Shown piece by piece: positions 33,826-45,729 of a DNA stretch of 64,000 bases. Position 1 is the first letter of the stretch, and each line of letters opens with the position of its first letter. Location: assembly GCA_001695595.3 (NCBI GenBank), contig MBPM02000028.1, forward strand, positions 434,001 to 498,000. Direction: 5' to 3'. The translations under genes and the position numbers were made by a program. The stretch is from Plasmopara viticola (lineage: Eukaryota > Oomycota > Peronosporomycetes > Peronosporales > Peronosporaceae). The notes beneath the pieces were generated by a model that was given only the letters and a program-made list of their open reading frames with translations, did no database searches and was not told where the DNA came from.

Positions 33826-33837
33826 GGCAGTGTGTTG

Positions 33838-34161
33838 TATTTGTATTGTATTACGTTATCGCGTTGCCAAGTTATGCACGTGCTAAGCTCTATGGCTAGT
33901 CCACGGCATAGAGTGGTGTCCGCATACGTCGGGTCTCGTTCGGCGGGCAGTGCAGCCAGCACCGAGGCCGTGAGGGACTTCCATTATTTTGTGTAGTTCT
34001 GACTTGGTAAGAGCCCAGGTGGCACCCTGGTGCTGGAGACCGTCGCGTCGAGGGTGAGACTCGTTAGAGACCTGCAGATGCCCGAGAGCACCTGCCCGAA
34101 GCGCGCGAGCATTTATCCCCCGCGCTTGGAAGGAGGGCGTCACCCCAACCTTTTCCGAAAA
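33838..34161 (-). mobile_element. SINE-like retroposon, copy 3 (longest)
   Basis: Read on the minus strand, the element starts near TTTTCGGAAAAGGTTGGGGTGACG and ends in a (TACAA)n-type tail. It is flanked by a perfect 12-bp direct repeat, GGCAGTGTGTTG, at 33826-33837 and 34162-34173. At 324 bp it is the longest and probably full-length copy. It shares with copies 1 and 2 a CACGTGCATAAC segment that copy 4 lacks. The clean duplication suggests fairly recent insertion next to the gene island. Confidence 0.9.
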
Positions 34162-34173
34162 GGCAGTGTGTTG

Positions 34174-34607
34174 ATAATACTAATAGGTTGTGTTACATAA
34201 GTCATGTAATGTTTCGAAGATCAGTGCAGTCAGTATTGAGGAGTTACGAAAAAAACGTCCAATGTAACCACTCGCGTAACGATAAAATTACCATGAGATA
34301 CAGTAATTGTAGGAGTTACGAGCTTTGATGGCTGGGATGTGCGGTTACCCTCGTTCGAAGAAGCGTAGAGTAACCGTTTTGAACATATCGTGTAGGAGCA
34401 CGCCCAAGACGAAAGTGACCCGTGTACATGAAACCTACATATTAGGAGGCTTGAAAGTGGCATTGAATGCAAAAAAAATCTTTCAGGCGGAAAGGAAAGC
34501 ATAAAGCTCACAGAGCCAGAATGTTGGGTATCTCGGTCCCCTGAGATAGAAGCTAAATTGATGAGAAAGTGTAGATCTCCGAGCTGCGAGCACACAACTT
34601 TGGTATA
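34174..34607. other. Spacer between SINE copy 3 and repeat R5 copy B
   Basis: About 430 bp. A 121-codon minus frame (34230-34595) is present, but the plus strand reads similarly open in patches and neither has a known domain. It does not match the sequence upstream of repeat R5 copy A. Probably decayed mobile DNA. Confidence 0.35.
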
Positions 34608-35690
34608 CCAGATATCGTTAGTATGATTTGTGCTGCTACTCAGGAGCTCAATGAACTAGTCTCAAAGCTCATCAAACCTAGGACAACCGACACTTTTGTC
34701 GTCCGCATCGAGTGTTCCACGACTGACAACACTCTTGAGACCGGAGCCAAGCTCGCCGTATCTGAATATCAGACGGCATCTCGGTTTAATTACGTCGTAC
34801 TTGAATGACATTTTAGTCACTCAAAGAGCACACTCGCTCGACGTGCATTAATCGTCTTCTGTCACAAGTGAACGAGACTCAAACCTAATGGTCGACGACG
34901 ACTCATCAGCCTCAGTAAAAAGAGGAGATGCTCAGCTTAAAATCATTCTTTTCTTATGAGCTCGCGGCCCGTACGTTATGTTGAGTCCTCAAGGAGTCCC
35001 TACTTATGTCGCTTTCACCTGAGTAACGCACTCACAGATTGCATACGATAAGCTTGCTAGCAGTCATTGCACTCAACGCGCACTCTACTCACTTCAGGTC
35101 TGTTTGATCAAACGCTGTGCCTATTATACTTCATCAGCGACCTCAACATGAGCTCTGTTCGTAGCAATAGCGCCACGAAATTTATCGACGAGGAATGTTG
35201 TCCTGCAAAAGATGCCGCTCATCTTGATTGAAGCGTCTATGATGTCAGAGCAATCAAGAAAAGCTCTAGTCTTTGGGTTAGTAAACGTCTTCTCCTTACG
35301 AGGTTGACCCTGGCGACGGCAACGCTCGAGAATTGACTCTATGTGAAAGTTGATCTTACCTTTTTCAAAAAGAGGGAAAAGCACAATGGCCTAGTATCAA
35401 GCTACACATTTAGCCCATTGCTACAAGGTCGTTGGTGATCAGCTCTAGAAGATGCAATGCAAAAGCTGGTAAATCATATCGTTAATAACCTCGACTTTGC
35501 ATGTCCTAAGCACAGTATCTTTAAGATTTCTAGGCTCGGTTCATTGAGCTCTAAATCCCTAAATTAGTAGTCTCATCGCTCCGCGACCAAGTGGCTCGAC
35601 TCGTGCACCTCAAAATAGAGATTGCGGCGCTCCGTGCTCAAAACCATGTGTGACCGTGCTCGGGTATAACCCCGAGCCAACACTTTTATC
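34608..35690 (+). repeat. Large interspersed repeat R5, copy B
   Basis: The simpler of two R5 copies, about 1.1 kb with neither the extra reading frame nor the 100-bp tandem array of copy A. Its right end (GAGCCAACACTTTTAT, then TGTTACA at 35697) resembles an LTR 3' terminus. It is collinear with copy A in the same orientation, so the two could bound one huge nested element or be independent solo LTRs. A 61-codon frame near its start shows no domain. Confidence 0.65.
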
Positions 35691-37499
35691 CTTATCTGTT
35701 ACAAACTTACCTACATCTTTAAGTTTCAATGCTTTACTTTTGGATTGACAAGCGTAAACTATAAACATATATATATATATATATGACAACAGCTTATTGC
35801 ACCACAGAAATACTTTAGTCTCAAAGATAGCATCAGTGGCACTCAAAAGAAGAAATCTGCATTTGATATTAGCAAGTTGACGATTTATATACTGCACTGC
35901 TTTTTGTCTAAAAAGCTGTCTTAATTTCTAATTTTATCGCGCACGTCTTTATATAAGTTGTCAAGTTTGTTTACGGATTGTGAAGGCAGCAAGGCGCAAA
36001 GCTATAAATTTTCGTCAAGCCTAGAACCACAATGCTGTGTCGGTAACGAGATGTGGCGATTGGCTTACATATTCACGTTGAGCAATGTATAGCCAATTGA
36101 AACAAAAGTAGCATTGCAGAGTGCAAACTCATCGAGTGGAGCCGTCTTCGCCAATGCCTCAGCAAATTCGTGCACGCTATGAGCAGTATGTCCTTGACGA
36201 TACAAACCACTCGTTCTCTCTTACCGTTGGTCAACATATTGTATGCGAAAAAAAGTTTATCCTGGTGCGCTCAGGAAGAGCCCGTGGAAGCTGAAGCAGT
36301 ATAAATCGCGCGTGTTCGTTCGCAGAACAACCGACTTGCAACTACACCAGGCAGATGTAGTCATTTCATAGCACATTAAGCGAAGAAGAAGAAGATTAGA
36401 CTTAATTTTCACTCGTAGACAATCTCCTTTGGAGCCCACACACTCTGGGTGTTTCTAAAAGATCGACAGAAGAAACGGAACAGCTAAATGAGAGAGACCG
36501 CTCAACTGTTCGTCAAAGATAGCAATAGCAACGTTTCTTGCCAGGTCCTTCAGCAGACCAAAAACGAAATTAATTTAAATAGCCAATGAGTGTTTTGTCC
36601 GCTGGCACACTACATACAAAAGATTAAAGCTGTCTACTCTCTCTTGTACAGCTTGTCCCACGAATGTTGGGACTACCACTTTTTTCGACCGGGACGAACG
36701 CCAAGCAGTATCTAGAAAGAACGTAATATTTTTGATCCCGATTACCGCATATTGAGGCCTTTAATTTGCGTTGAGATGCAGAAGCCTGGTTTTAATCGAG
36801 GAAGAAATAGCCTCGCACATGGTTGCGCCGACAATTTCCTGTCCAAGTTTAGATCCTGTCACTCATGAAAGACTTTAATGAGTTCTGCGCATCTCATATC
36901 ACGCGTACGTGCCCCTGGTAACATCAGATACTACAAGTTACACCACGTAAGCTTGCTTATTAGCCTGAGCGATGCATCAAATCATTTTCCTTTAAAGGCT
37001 ATAGTTTTTCTTGAACTCATACGACAACATGAAAAGAACCATCGGGCCATTTCTTCACAAGTCATGAGGCGACTGTATCGTAGTACACAGGAATGCATTA
37101 TATGTGTAAACAACAAATGTCTTAAAGTGTAAAAGTTTGAGGAGTGCATACTTATCGTCAAAGGCGCTTTGTTATGGACCGATTTGTTCCTTATGGAATT
37201 CACGTTCTATCAAGTTTCAAGTGTAATCGCCTGCTATCGTTTCTTGGTGCATTGCAGTACCTAATACTCAATCTAAGTCTCTCAGTCTCGGATGACATCG
37301 AACGACCGATTTAGATATTGGAAGGTCAGAATCAACGACCTTGATGAGCTTTATCAAGCATCCAAGGTCAAGTTTTCCAAGCCCATACTGAACCCTGATC
37401 AGGCAGCTATCCATTTCTGAAATACTCGAATTACACTAAGGATTGTCAGGACAAGCCATTTCCGTATTCCGGTCTGTTTTAATCGAACTGCGGAATCCA
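35691..37499. other. Gene-poor tract with an (AT)n microsatellite at 35766-35784
   Basis: A run of about ten AT dinucleotides lies at 35766-35784. The remaining 1.7 kb shows only short frames with no domain signature. Repeat R4 copy 2 begins near 37500. Confidence 0.45.
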
Positions 37500-38060
37500 C
37501 AGCATCCTTCATTTCGGTGGGGTTTTCCCGAAAGTCAGCAATAAATGAAGTATTTCGAAAAGGAACTTAATCTGCCTCAAAAGGTACTTGTCTGCACTAA
37601 TAGAAAAACTTTAATAGTGTTGATGTGCTTGCAGGTAAAAAAAACATTTCCCGTCGGTAGACCCCTTTTCTACACTATTACAGATTGAGTGTAACTAAGC
37701 ACTACCTGAGCAAATCGCTTGAAGTATTGACCGCAGTCAATTATAGCTTAATAATACATAGGCAAGAACACTAAGCATTTTAGATTATACCATATTCGCA
37801 GTGCATCTTTACCAGACTTCGATGCCGGGACAGTGGCCGCATTGAGCTTATTATGAGAGTGTAAGACGCGGCAGGCTTTTAGACCCCAAATGTCAGCGTG
37901 GACTGAAAAAACTTGGTCTCCAGTATTAATTTCGCCGTGTGTTTCGTATAAAACAATGCGCTAATGACGTATCACTTAGTCTGTGATATAGACAACTACC
38001 GTGTAACGCAGTGAATGGTCTCCAAAGGTAATTTCATCAAATTAATTAGAAGGACAAGAG
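37500..38060 (+). repeat. Diverged interspersed repeat, family R4, copy 2
   Basis: Direct-orientation partner of 19360-19930, with the landmark blocks described there. Identity is moderate with several short indels, so the two copies diverged long ago. It is followed at once by an inverted R3 copy, whereas at 19-22 kb the R3 copy lies in the same orientation. The local arrangement has therefore been rearranged. Confidence 0.6.
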
Positions 38061-38249
38061 TAAAGCGAAAATGAAGCAGCTTGAATTTTTATGTATTTGA
38101 TACTTTACTTTCAAAGAAGAATGTTAGTTATGGAGACTCTCGTGAGGCTTCGTTCTGCAATTCTATACAAAAGGGCAATGCGGGTCAAAGAATCCATCAA
38201 GATCAAAGATCCACTCCGTGCTCTTAGTGCCATCGTAAAACTACTTCAT

Positions 38250-38945
38250 ATAATGCGATGGTAGATTAGTCTCTTCTTCAAGTCGCATAACCAATACTTT
38301 AGATGTGTTTTTGCCTGTTCAAGCCTTTTTGTTTTTTGCTAGAAACATACTGCTTAGCTAAGTACAGCTAAAAACATAGCTAACCCTTCTTCTTCATCTT
38401 GAATGAGATACTGGATTTGTCATACTTCATTCGATCGTAACTTCTTCGAAAAGTCTTTATAGAGGTTGCTCACTAGTCACCGCAACGATATGTGCAATCT
38501 GATTGCGGTCCTTCGTAACCAGAGTTTTTGTAGGTGAGGTTAGTCCTGATCCGGTCCAGTTTGTATAGCGGTTCAATTGCTTATCTGTCAGAGTTTGGTG
38601 CTGATTTATCAAAACCCGTGCCTTACGATTTGGCTTGTGGTTTGATAGCTGGAGGGTCCGCATCAATCGGCTGGCTAACCGGCATCCTTGGCGGGATCGA
38701 CATCAAGATAGACTCCACATTCTCCTCTCAATTCCTTTTGGCATAAAAGATAGTGCATCGATAAGGGTTTCAACTGTTCTTGTCGACAAATCAACACTTT
38801 ACGCAGATTGTGACATTTTTCTCATTCACTGTGATATTGGAAAAACATCTTAATTTCGCTTGAAAAAAGTTCTGGTATTTTCCAGATGATCGCACTGCAA
38901 GCACTACTACCGCGTTAGGCGCCATTCCATATAAATTACTTTTGT
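38250..38945 (-). repeat. Diverged interspersed repeat, family R3, copy 3 (inverted)
   Basis: Its reverse complement aligns with 21555-22250 and 14250-14760. On the minus strand a frame reading M-A-P-N-A-V-V-V-L-A-V-R-S-S-G-K-Y is the readable counterpart of the plus-strand frame at 21566. A second frame carries V-M-R-L-E-E-E-T. Conservation of amino acids between decayed copies indicates a former coding region, but no known transposon domain was recognised. Confidence 0.6.
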
Positions 38946-39944
38946 TTCTTTGCTTAATCGGCTGTAGGTGAGACCACAGCAATTTGCAGGCGAGGTCGCT
39001 TTTATTAGGATTCGACAGTATAATTTCATTTAGCAAAATTACACTTGCTCTTACCGTCACACAATTTGTTTCCGTCTCGCGCTCACCGCACAACACTCGA
39101 TGAATCTTGATGCAAATATGCGCTTCACCTGTGAGGGGATAGGTGATCGAAAGAACCAAGCCAGAGTCAAGTGCTCGAACAGTCAGACCTCGACTGATTA
39201 GCAGCGTGAAGCATACGACTACGATCTGAAGAACACTCAAGACCTCCTTTTTCGAGAAGCTGTATTTTCAGATAAAAGTATAGCGTCTGACAGTTGGCTT
39301 TAGCGCGTTTTCGAGATCGCCAACGACAACAAAGAATCGATCTGGATTTAAGTGTAGAACCAGTACAATTTCGATCTTGTGCTTCAGCAATTATTGAGCA
39401 TAAGCTTGTCACTGTGGCCTTGTGTATCCTCTTTCCTCAGATTCAATATGTGTACGTAGCGATAAAGTTAATTCACATAAGTTGTAGAAAGTAAACAAGT
39501 CATTAGCTTAGTCCTTAAAGCATATAAAGGGGTATAGACTGCCAAAAAAGAATCAAATATAGTGCTTTTATTTATATAAGCCGAGCAAGCATTCTCTTCA
39601 GATCCTTCGGATGAGCTTTCAGGCCGTCAACCGATACACGATTTCCTTGGCAATATATTAGCAGCTGTGTACAACATTGTTCGACAGATCACACCGACCA
39701 CATGTAGATGTCCTTCTTTCATAAAGTCCGCAATTAGTCTGTCATCAGGATGTCATAGATGTATAAACGTCGAGGGAGTACTGTGTAAGCTGTACTACTG
39801 TATAATTGATTATCGTTAATAACGTCTTTCGATCCAGATCTATGAGCTTCAAGGCGGGTTATTAGGTATCTATACAGGACACTTTCGATATTCTTTGAAA
39901 GTTTGTGTTACTTTTCAGCCCAAAAGGTTTTCTTGTCTTCTCGA
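38946..39944. other. Gene-poor tract with a minus-strand open stretch
   Basis: A minus frame running from 39240 into the R3 copy gives 149 codons. It begins with TTG, not ATG. Its hydrophobic start imitates a signal peptide, but the frame lies in a decayed repeat and has no start codon, so I do not call it a gene. The rest is featureless. Confidence 0.4.
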
Positions 39945-40640
39945 ACATGTCATAAAGACATAATCGGTCAAGCTTGCTCTATCATCGAGCCTCCACCATA
40001 TTCAGTGAGTAGTACCGCAATATCTTGTAAGGGTCATTGCTTAAAAAACAGAAGATTATTGGCTGCTCATCAAGTGATAACTGACACACAGTAAATTGGT
40101 AATTCCATTCGTTTTATTGATTCCACCATTTATAATGACCCTGGGACATTTGACACCTAAACATTTTTTGCCGACAAAAGGCTCCTTAATCAAGTGTGAC
40201 AAGTCTGCAGAGTTATGAAGTTTTGTACTCGCGTTATTGCATGTTCTAATGTAATATTGGAACCGACTCGGGGACAGGGTACTGCCATATTTTGAAAGCA
40301 GATATAAAGAGTTTGTGGTTGATTGGCCGTAGCTCTATATCTACGCCGGCGTTTCTTCTTCTAAGCGCCAATCCGAATATTATTCTGTCTCAGATCTTCA
40401 AGGCTTCAACAGGACCGCCATCGTCCCTTCCAATCAATCTTTAAAAAGCTCTTTCTTCGCGGATACAGACTTGTTCATTACGGCATTTTGATCTATCCCC
40501 AGTCGAGGTCATAAAAATTGTGCTTGTACGGAATCGCTCCATTATTGATCTAACTCACCCTGTACGATCTGATCGTGTGCTGGCTAGAGCACTCCGGTCA
40601 TTTACCGTGATCGAAGTTCGTCGAACCGGTTCGGAGCCTT
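39945..40640 (+). repeat. Diverged interspersed repeat, family R1, copy 2
   Basis: Direct-orientation partner of 880-1490. The order of shared blocks is preserved across about 600 bp with frequent substitutions. R2 copy 2 starts only about 180 bp downstream, which suggests the two families are segments of one larger retroelement. No open coding frame of note. Confidence 0.6.
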
Positions 40641-40819
40641 CGCTTGCTTATAAATACTCATTAAGGAATCATATTAAAAATAAAAGACCAAGCAAGAACC
40701 TTTATTGACTAAAACTTGTCTGTCATCCTTTAACGACAGCTTAATTGAGTGGCCTAGGCGATCGACTAGAAATCTATTAAAGTAGTTTGAGTCTCTATTG
40801 TCTGCCACAGCGCTGTCAA

Positions 40820-41300
40820 ACACTCAGATTTAGCACGGTGTCATCTAAAAATTTGTAGTGTGCGCACCACGCTACGCGGGTTCCTACAACAATCTCCTTT
40901 GGGTGATAGAGGTGGTTGAAAATTCATTGCACGGTCACCAACACTACTATTATTTTTTGCGCCTAAGTCCGCAAAACACAGCGTTAATCATGATCAGTCC
41001 ACAATATACCGAATGAACACATACTTCCATCGATCATCTAGGGTCAACGGTCGTCGGCTACAATATTTCGCAAGCGCATATAGCATAGGTGCGCAAGATA
41101 ACGTGGATTTAATATTTCATAGCATAAGTGAGGGTAGGTACACTAAATTTGATACTTGTGTAACCCGCAACCATGTGGCTACTGGAGAAACGGTAATTTT
41201 AAATAAATAAATAGTTTCACGGTGGCCTTTCTCAGTAGACGCGCTACAAATGACGGAAATACCAGATGCATCAAATTTAGTGTGAAGGACTTAAAGCCAA
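40820..41300 (+). repeat. Diverged interspersed repeat, family R2, copy 2
   Basis: Partner of 13390-14050. It is shorter because the left-hand copy carries additional internal sequence. The AGTAGACGCGCTACAA block at about 41235 is the best conserved part. No protein domain could be recognised. Confidence 0.6.
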
Positions 41301-44300
41301 ATCTTTCTTGGCTGCACGTAAAGCCAAATACATCCGTTACAACTTTATACCTCTTTCAGGCAAAATGTCTTGAATCGACCTTATAAGCAGCGTATGCTGC
41401 ACATTGACTAAAAAATTAAAGAAGCTCTTAAATCTCTAAGTAGAAAGATACTTAAGTGTGGTGTTTAGAGACTCACCACCAAAATTTCCAATGGGTAAAG
41501 AGCTTGCAATCTTAATTAACCACGTGTAAGAGATAAAATTTTGACTCACAAGACTATGTCTTCTGCTACAAGTGCCATCTGAGCTTATTGAAGCTATTTC
41601 AGCTAGAAAGCAACAAATCGAAGGGGTCGGGAGTCAAAACAATAAACTTTTTACCAGCTTTCTGCGCTTAAAACCGTACATAAAGCGACGAATAATAATG
41701 TGCTTTTAACATCTCAATGTATAAAAGGAATTGTAGTTTGATATCAAAAGGAATAGAATGCTGCTGAATGCCTGAAATCTATCACTAATAAGAGCGATGT
41801 TTAAATTAGCAAACATAATGAACATCGTGGAACCCGACTACATACGGCCAAGATTCGACGTACCCTGTCTACGATGTCGACGCGCCCCCTTTTTCAAAAT
41901 GCATTACGATCAATTGGAGTCTCGTAAGTTTTTGGAGTGTTCCGGCACTCCTCCAAAGCTTTGCTTTCTCGTTTAACCTTTTGGTAAGCCGAGTATGGGT
42001 GGTGGCTAAATTTATTTGTAACTACCAATGTATTGCCTCAAGTTTTGGTGGCTGAAAACATAGAAGGCTGCACACTTTGCTGAGACTGCCTTTCAAGACG
42101 AAGGGTAGCAACTTTTCGACGCATTTCGCGCTCTGAGAAGTTTGGCAAATACTTCAAATATGAAAATTTCACATGATTAAAAAAGTCTAAGTACTCCAAA
42201 GGGGTTTCAAGGGTCTAATGTTACTCCAAAATGGCGCGGCTTGGCCCTTGACCACCAGAGCCGGCTTGAAAAATCTAAAGCTTATACTTGGGCCTACAGG
42301 AGATCTTGCGTCTGCTAAACAACGCACAGGGCTGAGGCGTGAGTCGCCTCCTCTAGCACACCTTGAACGCCAAACTCACCATCACGTTAAAATTTAGTGC
42401 AATGTGAAGCAGGGGTAATTTTGCTAAAAGCCAGAGAAGTGGCGCGATAGTCCCTTTTGCTTATGTCAAAGAGCTCTGGACCGACTCCCGTATGACCGCT
42501 AAAGGTTGGTGCGATCCTAAATCTAATAAGATCAGTCATTTATATGTACAATGTCGGGATTTAATCGCGTGTAAGGGCATGGTAGAAATTACCCATACCC
42601 GCGTAAAAAATCACTTAAGCCCTTAGTATGATAATATGCCGGTCTCGAAAATAGGATAGCAATCTTTGATCCATTAAGTAAGCAAATTGTACTCTGGTTT
42701 CACAGTATTAAGTACTTTAACCAATGAGTTAATGCTTGGCTGGGATACATCCAAATTGGTCAACCCTAGAAAGATACCTTAACTGAAGCTAGTCAGCCAA
42801 ACTCTTTTTGTAAATCATTTTATATTGACTAAGTGAGTCACATATACTGTGGTAGTGTGAATAGTCAAAGCAATTTACGCGCTTCTTGCCTTTTATGTCG
42901 CCGAGTAAAATTCTTGAGTGGTGATGAATGCGTTGCCAAAAGCACACGCGTAGCTGCCTGAGGTCGCGCCAGAAAAATGATGTCTCTGAAAATAAGTTTT
43001 TTTATAGATGCCACGCAAAAAATGAGCTTACTTCTCGGCTCTTTGCATCGATTGGATGATGCCCAGCTGGTAATGCCATCTCTTCTTCGTTATATCAGTT
43101 GTTTTAAAGGTAAGTGGATTTTTATTGGGATGACGCATCGATAGACAAGCTGCAAAATCATCGCTCTGTGCGTTGCTTGCTACAGTTGTTGATCATACCC
43201 GTGGGAGATACCGATCGATTGTCGCTTTTGAATTCATACTCACCTTCCTGGTATTGGTAGCCTCATCAACGTACAGCAAGTCAAGCTTGTGTTTTAGGTA
43301 TCGTCATGGGCTTTCAAGTTTTTGCGGGTGACACATAATGCATGGCTAGCATCGTTGACTTTGATCATGTTTGAAACCTCATAGGCGAGGGGCTTGTACG
43401 TGATTGGCACAGCTTTTCCGGTGCTTCTCAACAGATCTATCGCCCAAAAGCGAGCAAGAGCAGTAAGCGCACGTTCTTCACCGTAGTGGACTGAAGCTCT
43501 TTTAAAGTCTTCTTTGCTCGAGCAGCTAATCAATGAGCATGTCACCTCTAGCTTGTCGCCTCAGTGTAGACCCAGATTTTGCGATATTAGTCTTGATTGT
43601 AGGCTCAGAGTTGCTGATACAGCCTTTATAGTTGGTGCAGGGATATATCGATTTTGGTGCATAATAAACTTTGGATTCCAAACAATTTATTTTTTGGAAG
43701 TTAGTTTGGTCATCAGTCAATTACTCAGCCCACTGAAGATGCTAATTCGTCATCGTTAAGACTAAATCAAGTTTCAGTATAAAGTTCAAAGATTGAAGGA
43801 TTGAACTCGTTTATAATCTATGAGATGTACTTAAAATTTTAGTGGATATATATAGGATCTTTGCATCATGTCGATCTTCGTGGTAAAAGTTAGCCTTTCG
43901 CTGAAGAGAATCGAACTAAACTAATGGCTTATAGACTTATAATGCACAATATTAAATCTACTCGTATGTATACCGATTTTCCTTCTGAGATATATATCGT
44001 AACGGATACGGATATAGCCATGGCCTTGATGCCAACGTTAAGACTTTATCAATACCTAGAATTGAGTCTATTTCATCCGTCGATCATTTCCTCAAATTGA
44101 GCATAATAATCGGGTATTTATTTAAAGATCGTAATTCTTCCTGCGTGTCTACAAGATACTATCGCACATTTACTGCTTTTAACCTCAGAGTGTTTGGTGT
44201 TCAATCAAGCGTTTTTTCTTGGATACTCTTATCGTCGAGTCAACGATTATGCAGTAATGCTTTACCAAAATTGTTTTTTTTTTTACAATTTTGCTTTTGC

Positions 44301-45469
44301 GAAGGCGATATGTCCACGAGAAGTCACCAGACTAGTATTAATAAGCCATCAACATATACGTAGTTTTAGCTTGATCAGCTAAACGAATGTCAGGCAAATC
44401 TAATAGATTATGGCTGTGAAAAAAGAGAAAAGATTCAGACTTCTTAATTGAAAAGCAGAATGTAGAACTTTTGTCACTCAATTTTGTGGGCCGCAGTAGT
44501 GATTAAGCATCGACAGAAGTCATGTGTCAAAGCCTTTTTTGGGGAGAAAAAACACAACTTACTTATAAACTTTAGGATTTCCCAATCGAAAATTATGTCT
44601 ACTTACTTCTATTTATCCACGAAATACTTCTAACAGCTTGAAAGATATCGATTACTGCGCAACGCCAGATACAACGCTCAGGATTTAAGATCCAAGCGCA
44701 AGTGTTACCCCCATAACCTAGCTCGTGGCTGAAAGGTCGTTGATTAACTTATGAAGCGTCAATTGTTCGTATTGTGCATTGCAGCGATTTCTGAGCAATC
44801 TCGTCACAGTAGTGTAAACGACTCTCATGGCGTCTACGAAGGAAAATAATCGCATCCCTTCACATTAAATCTTCCACAGACCGTAAATGTCTTATTTTAA
44901 GCTTACTCAACATGAAAGTTTCGCTGTCCTCGGCGATCAACATGTTTCGAGGTAGTCAGCCCTCTCCGTGAGGGGCAGCAACTTTTGCGCAACCGAGCGT
45001 ATTGATTTTGGAGCTGACTTCTTCGAGATGACCCTGACGCCTTGAAGCTTATAGAGCGGCTGAGCTTTTGACTCTCAAGCTTTGCAGTCGGATCTACCGC
45101 CACGCGTCTAAAAACGAAGTGTCCGATCTTCATAAATAGCGCTTGTTTGTAAAAAATGATATTTCAGTTTCGTAAAGCATACATATTGCGCCTTTTAAGA
45201 TAATTGCCAATATTGCGGTTTTATGGGTGCTACCCGCTGCCATAGCCACTCGTACTCACCATACTAGCAGAACAATGGCAAAGTAGGGCACGAAGTTAAC
45301 GCTTTAAGAAATCACATGCGACTTGGATGTATAATGATCGTAATACTTTTAAACGTATGCTGGGTGCGTCAACATCGTCAGTCAAGCTCGGAAATGTACG
45401 CCAAAAAGCAGTCCAATAAAACAATGTTTCAATTTGTTCGCAAGTACCGAACTTACCCTTCCTAAAAAA
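41301..45469. other. Gene-poor tract (about 4.2 kb), no recognisable gene
   Basis: Only short frames are present. An 83-codon minus frame at 43294-43545 has mildly protein-like composition but no family I recognise, and its neighbourhood lacks splice sites that would extend it. No paired repeats were found with other parts of the window. Confidence 0.4.
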
Positions 45470-45729
45470 GGGATGTGAACACATATATGTACAAGATAGA
45501 CAGAAAAGATTCTTGAATTGATGTGAGAAAATCCAGATCTCATCACTAAAATAGACTAAATACAGTCTAACTAGCATTAGATTTATTCTATCTAGCATTA
45601 TCTAGCATTAGATTCAATCTATCGAGCATTAGATTGAATTGAGTCTACTTTAGTGATGAGACCTGGATTTTCTCACATCAATTCAAAAAAATTCTCTGTC
45701 TACCTTGTACATATATGTGTTCGCATCCC
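45470..45729. repeat. Foldback inverted repeat with tandem-repeat loop
   Basis: The left arm (45470-45565, starting GGGATGTGAACACATATATG) is the near-reverse complement of the right arm (45634-45729, ending CATATATGTGTTCGCATCCC). About 85-90% identity runs over some 95 bp. The roughly 65-bp centre consists of three or four short tandem units of the type CTAGCATTAGATT(C/T). The structure could form a long hairpin. Foldback or MITE origin is likely. No target duplication was identified. Confidence 0.8.

Noticed and set aside
38791..39240. 149-codon minus frame with a signal-peptide-like start
   Set aside because: It begins with TTG, no ATG is available in the hydrophobic part, and its second half lies in the decayed R3 repeat.
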